This document shows positions 44,969 to 54,100 of a DNA stretch of 64,000 nt, piece by piece. Location: NCBI RefSeq assembly GCF_025717605.1, contig NZ_JAJIRQ010000002.1, positions 639,884-703,883 on the forward strand, written 5' to 3'. The stretch comes from Paucibacter sp. TC2R-5 (lineage in GTDB: Bacteria > Pseudomonadota > Gammaproteobacteria > Burkholderiales > Burkholderiaceae_C). The notes below the pieces were generated by a model that worked only from the letters and a program-made list of their open reading frames with translations, was not told where the DNA came from and made no database searches. How positions within the stretch are numbered: the first letter of the stretch is position 1; the number at the start of each line of letters is the position of its first letter. A program made the position numbers and the translations under genes.

Positions 44969-45769
44969 TCAGCGGCTACTCTCGCTGCTGATGGAGCTTG
45001 GGGGCGGCAGCTCGAAGCCATGGCGCTGCAAGATCGCCCGCCCGGCCGGTGCTTGCAAGTAGGTATAGAAGTCGCGCGCCACCGGGCCTGCTTTTTTGGT
45101 CAAGACCATGCGCTGGCGCAGCGGGCTGTGCATGGCCTCAGGGATCAAGACAAAGCTGCCAGCCTGGGAAAACTGAGGTGCCAGAGCCAAAGAATAGGCA
45201 AACAGGCCGCCCTCGGTCGAGCCTGAAACCGCGAACTGCGCTGCTTGTGAGACGTTTTCGCCCAGCACCAGCTGAGGGCTGATGGCGGCCCACAGGCCGG
45301 CGCTTTGCAAGGCTTGTTTGGCAGCGCGACCATAGGGCGCGTGTGCGGGGTTGGCGATGGCGAATTTGCGCACGCGCCCGTCGCTCAGGGCCAGGCGCAG
45401 ATCGGCCAGCTCGGCGTCAGGCTTGAGCTTGGAGCCCTTGGGCGCGAACAAGACCAGGCGGCCGGTGCCATAAAGCACACCCCGGTCCGGGCTGAACCCT
45501 TGCTCGGCCAGTTTGAACACAAAGTCCTCATCGGCCGATAAGAACAGCTGGAAGGGCGCGCCCTGCAGGATCTGGGCGTAGAAATTGCCCGACGAGCCGT
45601 AGCTCAGCCGTAGGCTCTGGCCGCTTTGCTGCTTGAATGCTTCGGCCGCCTCGTCCAGCGCGAACTTGAGGTCGGAGGCGGCGGCGATATTCGGCGGCGC
45701 CGGCATTGTTTGCGCCCTTGCCCCGCCGAACAGGGCCAGCAGCACAGCGCCACACAGGGCTTTGACCAT
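44969..45769 (-). CDS. modA: Molybdate-binding periplasmic protein
   Basis: A 266-residue binding protein with a signal peptide (about 1-19). It begins IAAASDLKFALDEAAEAFKQ and has LRLSYGSSGNFYAQI and IANPAHAPYGRAAKQAL, all typical of ModA, whose serines bind the oxyanion. First gene of modABC. An unrelated binding-protein gene ends 45 bp upstream on the same strand. Confidence 0.92.
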   Translation of the reverse strand: MVKALCGAVLLALFGGARAQTMPAPPNIAAASDLKFALDEAAEAFKQQSGQSLRLSYGSSGNFYAQILQGAPFQLFLSADEDFVFKLAEQGFSPDRGVLYGTGRLVLFAPKGSKLKPDAELADLRLALSDGRVRKFAIANPAHAPYGRAAKQALQSAGLWAAISPQLVLGENVSQAAQFAVSGSTEGGLFAYSLALAPQFSQAGSFVLIPEAMHSPLRQRMVLTKKAGPVARDFYTYLQAPAGRAILQRHGFELPPPSSISSESSR

Positions 45770-45814
45770 GGATGCGAAAGTGTAGGAAAAAGACAGGCGC
45801 CGATGGTAGCTTGC

Positions 45815-46933
45815 TCAAGGCGCCCCGGCCTGCTTGGCCAGCACCTCGCGCTGCCACAGCATTGGCAGCTTTTTCACTTCCCAGGCCCAGACAAAGGGCT
45901 TGATGACGCGCGCGTTCTTGTATTGGGAGGCGTCCAAGAGCCGTTGCCGCAAGGCCTCGGGCAGTTGCAGATGCTCGATGCGTATCGGCCGGGCGAAACC
46001 CTGGGCCAGATTGAGCTGACCGGCATCGCTGAAGATGTACTCGCGCGCCAACTCGGCCGCGTTGGGATGCGCTGCGTGCCGGTTGAGCACGGTGGTGTAG
46101 CCGCTGGTGACCGAGCCGTCGGCCGGGATCAGCACCGCGTAATCTGTGGGTTTGGGCAGTTTGTCGCGCTGAGACAGGGCCAGAAAATCCCACATCAGAA
46201 ACACATCAATCGCGGCTTGCTCGAGGCGGGCGGGGCCGGGATTCCTGAGCACCAAGCGGCCTTGTTGAGCCAGCTTGGCGAACTGTTGCAGGGCCGGCTG
46301 CAGATTGCTTTCGTCGCCGCCCAGGGCGATCGCTGCCGCCAGCACGCTGGCGCTGGACTGGGCTGACGAGCCGACCTCGCCGATGCCGACGCTGTAGCGG
46401 CCCTCGAACAGCTCTTGCCAGCTGTGCGGGACTTGCCCGCCGGTACGCCGGGTATTGACCAAGAAAGCGATCGTGCCGGTATAGGCCAGCGCCCAAAAGC
46501 CTTCCTCGTCCTTGGCCCAGGCGGGGATTTGGGCCCAAAGCGCTGGCTTGTGCGGCCGGCTGATGCCGCGCCCGCGAGCGATCGCCCCATACTCAAAGCC
46601 CACATCGCCGATGTCCAGGCTGGCCAGCGGGCCTTCGGCCGCCATGCGGCTGATGATGACCGCGCTGTTCATGTTCTCGTCCACATGCTTGATGCCGTAG
46701 AGTCGCCGCAGGTCGGCCCAGGTGCTGCGCCAGTTGGCCCAGGTGTCGGGCATGCCCGCACTGTGTATGCGGCCTTCGGCACGGGCGGCTGCTGCCAAGG
46801 CCGCCATATCCTTGGCTGCGCCCGGCGCTATATCCGTCGCTAAGTCCGTCGCTTTAAGCGCCCCATCTGCAGCGCCGACGGCTTGGCAGCAAGCCAAACA
46901 TACGGAGATCAACAGGCAGCGAAACGCAATCAT
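45815..46933 (-). CDS. Orphan periplasmic binding protein (PotD/FbpA-like fold)
   Basis: A 372-residue exported type 2 periplasmic binding protein with signal peptide (LLISVCLACCQAVGAA). It has the extracellular solute-binding pattern NMNSAVIISRMAAEG ... VGFEYGAIARG ... AQIPAWAKDEEGFWALAYTGTIAFLVN ... WDFLALSQRD. Relatives bind iron, spermidine/putrescine or thiamine. No permease or ATPase of its own is adjacent; it lies upstream of modABC on the same strand and may be cotranscribed. Ligand unknown. Confidence 0.8.
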   Translation of the reverse strand: MIAFRCLLISVCLACCQAVGAADGALKATDLATDIAPGAAKDMAALAAAARAEGRIHSAGMPDTWANWRSTWADLRRLYGIKHVDENMNSAVIISRMAAEGPLASLDIGDVGFEYGAIARGRGISRPHKPALWAQIPAWAKDEEGFWALAYTGTIAFLVNTRRTGGQVPHSWQELFEGRYSVGIGEVGSSAQSSASVLAAAIALGGDESNLQPALQQFAKLAQQGRLVLRNPGPARLEQAAIDVFLMWDFLALSQRDKLPKPTDYAVLIPADGSVTSGYTTVLNRHAAHPNAAELAREYIFSDAGQLNLAQGFARPIRIEHLQLPEALRQRLLDASQYKNARVIKPFVWAWEVKKLPMLWQREVLAKQAGAP

Positions 46934-47095
46934 GGTCGGCGGAGCTGGGTGCGAAAAAGAAGCTTGCAGCGTAGCAGCTCAGGCCGTTTTGACGCAGCGC
47001 ATTTCCCCTAGCGGGTGAATAAGCTCGCGCCAGCGTCGATAATCGCCGTCTTGTCCCTTCCGACCGCGCGTTCCTGTCTCTTTGCGCTCCAGCCC

Positions 47096-48397
47096 ATGTC
47101 GAATCTGATTATTCACGGTGGTACGCCTTTGGCGGGCCGCATCATCCCGTCTGCCAACAAGAACGCCGTTCTGCCGATTCTGTGCGCCACCTTGCTGACG
47201 GCAGAGCCGGTGCGGCTGCGCGGCGTCACCGAGATCACCGACGTGAAGAAGATCCTTGAGGTCTTCCGCAGCCTGGGCAGCTCGGTCGAGATCGACTACG
47301 CGACCGGCGTGCTGGACGTGCATCACCGGGACACCCATTTCGATGCCGCCAAGGACAGGCTGCCCGAGGAAATGCGCTCCAGCATCATGTTGGTGCCGGG
47401 TCTGATGGCGCGTTTCGGCGCCGCCCGCATCGAGGACGACGTGACCGGCTGCACGCTGGGCGTGCGGGAGATTGACCCGCATGTGGAGGTGTTCCAGCGC
47501 TTCGGCGCGGCGGTCGAGCGCCACAGCGACGGGCTGGTGCTGAAGGTCGACGGTCAATTGCGGGCCAATGACCATTGGACCGATTACGCCTCGGTCACCA
47601 CGACCGAGAACTTCGTGCTTTGCGCGGCGCTGGCGAATGGCCGCTCGACGCTGATGAACGCGGCTTCCGAGCCGCATGTGCAGGAGTTCTGTGCCTTTTT
47701 GCAGATGCTCGGTGCCAAGATTGAAGGCCAGGGCACCTCCAAGCTGACGATCCACGGCGTTGAGCGTCTGGGCGGCGGCGAGTTCACCTTTGCCGAAGAC
47801 TTCCATGAGATCGTCACCTTCTTGGCGCTGGGCGCCATCACCGGCGGCCAGGTCGAGGTGCGCAACTCGGTGCCCGAGCAGTTTCCACTGATCGACCGGA
47901 CTTTTGCCAAGTTTGGCGTGCAGATCGTGCATGAGAACGGCTGGTCGCGTTCGGTCACCGATGGGCCGTTGAAGGTCAAGGAGCCGTTCACCCGCAACAT
48001 CTTGCAAAAGGTCGAGGCGGCACCCTGGCCCTATCTGCCGGTTGACCTGCTGCCGATCTTTGTCGCGCTGGGTGTGCGCGCCGAGGGCAGCGTGATGTTC
48101 TGGAACAAGATCTATGACGGCGCGATGGGCTGGACCTCGGAGCTGAGCAAGTTCGGCGGCCATGCCTTCCTGTCCGACCCGCACCGCATGGTCACCTTCG
48201 GCGGCAAGCCCCTGCATGCGGCCGAGGTCGAGAGCCCCTACATCATCCGCGTGGCGATCGCGCTGCTGATGGTGGCGGCCAGCATCCCTGGCCGTTCGGT
48301 GATCCGCAACGCCACGCCGATCCGCCGCGCGCATCCGCGCTTTGTCGAAAACATCTGCGGCTTGGGCGCTCGTATCGAGTGGGTCGAAGGCGACTGA
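47096..48397 (+). CDS. murA: Divergent MurA-type UDP-GlcNAc 1-carboxyvinyltransferase
   Basis: A 433-residue enolpyruvyl transferase expected to catalyse the first step of peptidoglycan precursor synthesis. Key residues align: K22-N23 (SANKNAVLP), loop cysteine C119 followed by arginine (TGCTLGVREID), the catalytic Asp of the YLPVDLLP motif, and RRAHPRFVENICGLGA. Overall it is distant from textbook MurA, especially in the loop (usual GGCxIGxRPVD), so it may be the second, non-canonical copy in this genome. The ATG at 47096 is chosen from the conserved N-terminus. The stop overlaps the next start by one base. Confidence 0.86.
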   Translation: MSNLIIHGGTPLAGRIIPSANKNAVLPILCATLLTAEPVRLRGVTEITDVKKILEVFRSLGSSVEIDYATGVLDVHHRDTHFDAAKDRLPEEMRSSIMLVPGLMARFGAARIEDDVTGCTLGVREIDPHVEVFQRFGAAVERHSDGLVLKVDGQLRANDHWTDYASVTTTENFVLCAALANGRSTLMNAASEPHVQEFCAFLQMLGAKIEGQGTSKLTIHGVERLGGGEFTFAEDFHEIVTFLALGAITGGQVEVRNSVPEQFPLIDRTFAKFGVQIVHENGWSRSVTDGPLKVKEPFTRNILQKVEAAPWPYLPVDLLPIFVALGVRAEGSVMFWNKIYDGAMGWTSELSKFGGHAFLSDPHRMVTFGGKPLHAAEVESPYIIRVAIALLMVAASIPGRSVIRNATPIRRAHPRFVENICGLGARIEWVEGD

Positions 48398-49323
48398 TGA
48401 AATTGGCTTCGTGGTGGCGAGCAGCGGCCTCGCTGGCCCTGGTGTTCGCGGGTACTCTGCCAGGTGTTGCAGCGCGAGCGCAGGCCGCGCCCGAGGTCTT
48501 GATCTGGCTGGTGCGCGATGTGCCGCCCTATTTCAGCTATACCGGCGGCAAAGCGCCGCGGCATCCCGAGGATCTGGCTAACGGCGAAATCGACGGCTTT
48601 TTGCGGCTGCTGATCAAGCAGATGCCGCAATACCGGCATGAGTTTCTTGACGCCGGTTTTCCGCGCTTCGAGGCCATGGTGCGTCAAGGCCAGGCGCTGT
48701 GCTCGCCGCTGCATGTGGTGACGCCGGACCGCTTGGACTGGCTCTACTTCACCCAGGTACACCCGCCGCTGTTGACGCGCCAGGTACACCTGGTTGTGCG
48801 GCGCGAAGACTTGCCCAAGTTCGAGGCCTTCGGCGCTGTGCCGGCCTTGGCCGAGGTCTTGCAGCGCAGTGATCTGGTCGGCCTGCTGCCCCGGGATCGC
48901 TCTTATGGCGTCAAGATTGACCCCTTGTTGAAGGAACGCGGTGAGCTGGCGCCGAAAACTGTGGTGGCCGGCCGCAGCATGCATTTGCTGGCGATGTTGC
49001 GGGCCGGCCGTATGGACTACACCTTGGAATACCCGACCACGGTGGATGAATACCTGCGCAGCGCCGGCGCGGGGCCCGACTTGGTCAAGTTGCCGGTGGC
49101 CGAAAGCCGCAGCGCCAATTCGGCCACCTTTGCCTGCAGTCGCAACCCCCAAGGCCGCAAGATGATCGAGGCGATTGACTTGGGCGTGCGCAAGCTGGCG
49201 CAAGACCCGCGCCGCGAGGACTGGATTCGTGGCTGGCGCGGCGAGCAAATGGATGCACAGGAGCGCGTGCGCCTGAAGCGTTATATGGATGAGCGTGCCC
49301 GTGGCGGGGCGCAGATCGAATGA
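48397..49323 (+). CDS. Periplasmic binding-fold protein, TIGR02285-like
   Basis: A 308-residue exported protein with signal peptide (AAASLALVFAGTLPGVAARAQA) and a family 3 solute-binding-like fold: VLIWLVRDVPPYFSYTGG, GEIDGFLRLLIKQM, RFEAMVRQGQALCSPLHV, AMLRAGRMDYTLEYPTTVDEYL. It is translationally coupled to murA (TGATG) and overlaps the next gene by 4 bp. No transporter partner is present. It probably senses or binds a small molecule in the periplasm; a link to cell-wall metabolism is only positional. Confidence 0.8.
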   Translation: MKLASWWRAAASLALVFAGTLPGVAARAQAAPEVLIWLVRDVPPYFSYTGGKAPRHPEDLANGEIDGFLRLLIKQMPQYRHEFLDAGFPRFEAMVRQGQALCSPLHVVTPDRLDWLYFTQVHPPLLTRQVHLVVRREDLPKFEAFGAVPALAEVLQRSDLVGLLPRDRSYGVKIDPLLKERGELAPKTVVAGRSMHLLAMLRAGRMDYTLEYPTTVDEYLRSAGAGPDLVKLPVAESRSANSATFACSRNPQGRKMIEAIDLGVRKLAQDPRREDWIRGWRGEQMDAQERVRLKRYMDERARGGAQIE

Positions 49324-50246
49324 CCCGGGCGCGCAGCCTCGACCTGCCGCTGCGCGACGGTGTCGGCGTCAGTGCGGTGGCCTTGCCGCAGACCGGGCCT
49401 TGGAGCCTGATGCTGGATTTTCTGGATCAGCGCATGCCGGCGGTGACGCGTGCGGTGTGGGCGGCGCGGATGCAAAACGCCAGCGTGTTCGGCGAGCAGG
49501 GTCAGGTCTTGCCGCCCGAGGCGCCATTTCAAGGCGGCGGACGGGTCTTTTATTACCGCGAGCTGGCCGTTGAAGCCGCGATTCCCTTCACCGAGAGCAT
49601 TGTTTTTCAAGACGACAGGCTCTTGGTGGCCGACAAGCCGCATTTCCTGCCGGTGACGCCGGGAGGGCGCTATGTGCGCGAGACCTTGCTGACCCGGCTC
49701 AAGCAGCGCACCGGCCTGCTGCATCTGAGCCCGGCCCACCGCATAGACCGCGAGACCGCCGGCCTGGTGATGTTCACGGTGCAGCCGCAAGATCGCGGTG
49801 CCTATCAAAACCTGTTCCGCGACCGTGAGGTCAGCAAGGTCTACGAGGCGATCGCGCCCTTTCGCGCCGATTTGCAGCTGCCCTTGATTCGCCGCAGCCG
49901 CATGCAAGAGAGCGCTGCGGCATTCATGCAGTCGATCGAGGTGGACGGCGAGGTCAATGCAGAGACCCGCATCGAGTTGCAGGAGCGTTTGGCCGGCGAT
50001 GCCAATTTGGCGCGTTATGCCTTGCACCCCAGCACCGGCCAGCGCCATCAGCTGCGCGTGCATATGAATGCGTTAGGCCTGCCGATCGTGGGCGACAGCA
50101 TCTACCCGGAGCTATTGCCCCCGCAGGATGCGGCCGATTTCGGCCGGCCCTTGCAGCTGCTGGCCAAGGAGTTGCGCTTTGTGGACCCGCTGAGCGGTCA
50201 GCCGCGCCATTTCGAGAGCAAGCTGCGGCTGACCGGCGGGGTTTAG
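49320..50246 (+). CDS. RluA-family pseudouridine synthase
   Basis: A 308-residue RNA-modifying enzyme with catalytic D143 in AHRIDRETAGL, LVADKPHFLPVTPGG and the late family motif HPSTGQRHQLRVHM followed by LPIVGDSIYPE. It resembles the RluA branch that acts on tRNA position 32 and 23S rRNA position 746; the exact target is inferred. Its start overlaps the preceding gene by 4 bp. Convergent with ribH. Confidence 0.9.
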   Translation: MTRARSLDLPLRDGVGVSAVALPQTGPWSLMLDFLDQRMPAVTRAVWAARMQNASVFGEQGQVLPPEAPFQGGGRVFYYRELAVEAAIPFTESIVFQDDRLLVADKPHFLPVTPGGRYVRETLLTRLKQRTGLLHLSPAHRIDRETAGLVMFTVQPQDRGAYQNLFRDREVSKVYEAIAPFRADLQLPLIRRSRMQESAAAFMQSIEVDGEVNAETRIELQERLAGDANLARYALHPSTGQRHQLRVHMNALGLPIVGDSIYPELLPPQDAADFGRPLQLLAKELRFVDPLSGQPRHFESKLRLTGGV

Positions 50247-50253
50247 TCGGCGA

Positions 50254-50781
50254 TCAGGCCGCCAACAAGTCCTTCAGCGCCAATCGGGCGCCCAAGGTCT
50301 GCATGCAGGCCTGCGCCAGCTCCCGGCCCTTCTTGACGAAATGCTCGCTGAAGTAACGCCGGTGTTCATCGTGCTCGTGAAAGTGATGTGGCGTCAGCAC
50401 GGCCGAGAACACCGGTACGCCGCTGTCCAGTTGCACGCGCATCAGGCCGTCGATGACCGCCGTGGCGACAAAGTCATGACGGTAAATGCCGCCGTCGACA
50501 ACCAGGCCGCAGGCCAGGATCGCATCAAAACGCCCGCTGGCGGCCAGTGTCTGCGCATGCAGCGGGATCTCGAAGGCGCCGGGCACCTCGAAGCATTCGA
50601 TCCGGTCGGGCGGCAGGCCATGGGCTTGCAACTCGGCCAGACAGGCCTCGCGGGATTGACCGACGATGTCGGCATGCCAGCCCGCCGAAATGATGGCGAT
50701 GCGGGTGGACGGCGCATGGGCCGCAAAACGGCCCATATGGCCGCCGGGAGTGCTGATATTGCTATTGAATCGCTGATTCAT
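50254..50781 (-). CDS. ribH: 6,7-dimethyl-8-ribityllumazine synthase, RibH2 type
   Basis: A 175-residue riboflavin-pathway enzyme condensing a pyrimidinedione with a butanone phosphate. The core has ECFEVPGAFEIPLHAQ, catalytic His in VDGGIYRHDFVA and the C-terminal HHFHEHDEHRRYFSEHFVKKG, which is typical of the decameric RibH2 class (Brucella, Mesorhizobium) rather than the 60-mer RibH1. ATG 50781 follows GGAAGGTCCACC; a start 27 bp upstream is less likely. An FMN riboswitch lies in its leader. Confidence 0.9.
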   Translation of the reverse strand: MNQRFNSNISTPGGHMGRFAAHAPSTRIAIISAGWHADIVGQSREACLAELQAHGLPPDRIECFEVPGAFEIPLHAQTLAASGRFDAILACGLVVDGGIYRHDFVATAVIDGLMRVQLDSGVPVFSAVLTPHHFHEHDEHRRYFSEHFVKKGRELAQACMQTLGARLALKDLLAA

Positions 50782-50898
50782 GGTGGACCTTCCATAGGTT
50801 TGACACATAAATCAGGGCAAGCGCGCGAAGGCGAACGCAGCGGCTCCGCTGCGGCTTCTTCGAGAAAAAGTCACAACGGCGTTGCTGTATTCATCGCG

Positions 50899-51058
50899 AT
50901 CTCTTTCATCCGGACTGTGACCGTCGGCTCTGGCATCGCACCAGATCTGCTGACCCCGCTTTGGCGCTTTTGATGCTCCGCTGCGGGCGCTCGCGGGCTC
51001 TCATGCCGAAACATGAATACCGCCGGTGGGGAATTTCACCCCGCCCTGAGAACGCTGC
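50899..51058 (-). promoter_or_regulatory. FMN riboswitch (RFN element) upstream of ribH
   Basis: On the minus strand the conserved RFN blocks appear in order: CAGGGCGGGGTGAAATTCCC near 51050-51030, CACCGGCGGTA, GAGCCCGCGAGCGC, GGTCAGCAGATCTGGTG, CCAGAGCCGACGGTCA and CAGTCCGGATG near 50918-50908. About 115 nt separate the aptamer from the ribH ATG. FMN binding is expected to repress ribH. A GC-rich hairpin (50836-50853) lies between but lacks a U-tract, so control may be at translation. Confidence 0.93.
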
Positions 51059-51108
51059 CCCATCTTTTCGGATGAGGCGCCGCGATTCTAGTTGCCTCTG
51101 CCTGGGGT

Positions 51109-54100
51109 TCAGCCCCGCAGCAAGGCCGCCAGCGCCTGTGCGTCCAGCACCGTCGCTTCCTCCTGCCCTTCCAGAATGCCGTCGGCCAGGCCGCGTTTGT
51201 CGCGGTGCAGGTCGATGATGCGCTCCTCGACCGAGCCGGCCGTGACCAGGCGGTAAACGGTCACCGGGCGCTTCTGGCCCATGCGGTGCGCGCGTCCGGT
51301 GGCCTGGTCTTCGGCGGCCGGGTTCCACCAGGGGTCGACGATCAAGACATAGTCGGCCATGGTCAGATTGAGGCCAAAACCGCCGGCCTTCAGGCTGATC
51401 AAAAAGACCTCGCCCTCGCCGCGCTGAAAGGCGGCCACGCGTTTGGTGCGCTCCGCCGCCGGCGTGCTGCCGTCCAGGTATTGGTACTTGACCCCCATGC
51501 TGTCGAGGCGCTCGGCCAGGATTTTCAAAAAGTCGGTGAACTGGCTGAACACCAAGGCCTTGTGCGAGCCGTCGACCAGCTCGCGCACGATGCGCTCGAA
51601 CTCGCCTAACTTCGAACCCACCAGCCCAAGCTCTGGCGCCACCAGACGCGGGTCGCAGGCGGCGCGGCGCAGTCGCATCAGCTCGGCCAGCACCTGCATA
51701 GGCGCGGCTTGACCATTCTTGGCGGCGCTGGCCACCGCGTCCTGGGCCGAGCGGCGCAGCGCTTCCAGAAAGCTCTTCTCTTCGCTGCTGGGCTGCACCA
51801 GGTGAACGATTTCGGTGCGGGCCGGCAAGTCTTGCAGCACTTGCGTCTTGGTCCGGCGCAGCAAGAACGGCGAGACCAGGCGGCGCAGGCGCTGGCGGGC
51901 CGGCGCGTCCTGGTGCTTCTCGATCGGCGTGGCGAAGCGCTCGCTGAACTGCGCCGCGCTACCCAAGAGGCCGGGGTTGATCAGATTCATGATGGACCAC
52001 AGATCGGCCAGTCGGTTCTCGACCGGCGTGCCCGACAGCGCCAGGCGGAAATCGGCCTTGAACTCGGCCACCGATTTGGCGCGCTTGGTGGCGGCGTTCT
52101 TGAGCGCCTGCGCCTCGTCCATCACCAGCGTGGCCCATTGCTTGTTGGCGAACAATTCGCCATCAATCTGTGCCAGGGCATAACTGACCACCAGCACGTC
52201 ACCGGGCCCGGCCGCTTCGATCAAGCCGGCACGGTCAGCAGGGTCAGAACTTTCGCCGTAGACCGTGGCCCGCAGGCCCGGCGCGAAAACAGCCGTTTCT
52301 TCCAGCCAGTTGCCACAGACCGAGGTCGGCGCCAGCACCAGCGCCGGCCCCAGCTCGGCGCGGTCTATCAGCAGAGCGAGGGTCTGCACCGTCTTGCCCA
52401 GGCCCATATCGTCGGCCAGGCAAGCGCCCAGGCCAGCTCGCGCCAGCCGCGTCATCCAGGCGAAACCCTCCATCTGATAGCTGCGCAATTCGGCTCGCAA
52501 GCCCGCCGGCAATGCGGGCTGCAAGGCGGCTGCGCCGGCCAGCGCGTCCATGCGGCTGTGCCAGGATTTGTCGCCGTCCACCGCCATATCGATCAAGGTC
52601 TCGTCCAGCCAAGAGGCCACCGCGTGCGGCAGCTGCAGCTGGTCTTTCTTGAGTTGGCCCAGCGCATCGAGGTCGCGCAGCTGCTGGCGCAGCTGCTCGC
52701 TCAGGGCCAGATACTCGCCCTCGCCCAGGCGCACAAAACGGCTGCGCGAGGCGCGCGCCAGCGTCAGCAGCTCTTGCAGGCCGATCACGCGGCCTTCGTC
52801 CAGCTGGGCCTCACCGTTCAGCCCCAGCCAGTCGCGCCCGCTGCTGACCTGCACCGTCAGGCTCTGGCTGGCCACCGGCGTCACGCGCAGCGGCTTGCCC
52901 TTGGGCCAATCGAGCGCGGCAATGCCGGGCAGGCCTGGCAAGACCTCGACCGCGCGCAGCGCTTCTTCCGCATCGGCCAGCATCCAGGGCGACTCCGGCC
53001 CCAGCTCGGGGTCGAGAAAAGGCAGGGCGTCGAGCACCGTCAGGCGCGCCGCATGCTCGGCGGCCAGGTCGCGCTCGGTCGCCAGGCTGACGCCCTCATG
53101 CATGCACATCAGCCGCGCGCGGCCCTGGCCCGGCGTGACGGCGGGCCCAAAGCCGCCGAATGGTTGCGCCACCAATTGCAGCTGCAGGCCGTCGCCGAGC
53201 GGGAACAGGCGCGCGCGCAAGCGGCTGTCACCGGCCACCATCTGGCCGGCCTCGGCATCGCTGTGCAGTTGGAACAGGCCGCTCAAGACTTGCAGCGCGG
53301 CGCCTAACTCGGCCGTGGCACTGACCGGCACTGCCCAGCCCTGCGCCACCAATTCGGCTACGCGTTTTTGCGCGCTGCTGACGCGGATCAGCCGCGCGCG
53401 CTGTGGGCCGTCGCGCAGGATGCGCAGCGAATCGCGCCGCGCGGCTTCCGCCTCATGGTTGCTGCCGAAATAGCCGAACAGGCGTGGCGGCTCGATACCG
53501 ACCAGGGCCGGGTGAATACGGAATTCGAATTGCTCTTCGCCCGTCTCTTGACCGGCCTCGTCCTTGCGTGGGCGTTTCAGAACCTCCAGCTCCGGTTGCG
53601 CCTCAACCAGCTCAACCCATTGGCCCGGCGCGTCGGCAAACATCAGCGCCGGGTGGCCGATCAGGGCCACCGCCGCCTGCGGGCCGTCGATCTGAAAGCT
53701 GTTGACACCGCCATAAGGGCTGCGCTCGATATGGCGCAGCACCGCGTTGTCGCGCGCATCGGCGGCGCCGCTCTTCTTCAGCTTGGTCAGGGTGATGGGT
53801 TTGAGCTTGGCCACACCGCGCGCGCTCACGCTGCGCTCCAGCGGCTCCACGTCTTGCACGCGGCCCTGGGCGTCGAGGGTGAGCTGCCAGGCCAGCTCGG
53901 TCGTGCTGCCGGCCGGCTTGGTGAGGGCTTTTTCGTCGCCCAGCGAGGTGATGGCGGCGAGCGCGTCGCGCCAGGCCTCACGCGGTGCACTCAAGAAACT
54001 AGCCGGCGCTCTTTTACCCTGCAAATTCAGCGTTATGACACCCATCTCCAAGCGCTCGGCGGCGGCCGCTAGCCAGCTGGCCAGCCAGAGCTGACCACTG

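Noticed and set aside
50836-50853. Hairpin as the riboswitch terminator
   Set aside because: A perfect stem (CGCAGCGG / CCGCTGCG), but no U-tract follows on the minus strand, so it is not a convincing intrinsic terminator.
51709-53307. 532-codon open frame antisense to the SNF2 helicase
   Set aside because: Gln/Arg-rich shadow sequence without domains, lying over conserved ATPase motifs on the minus strand.
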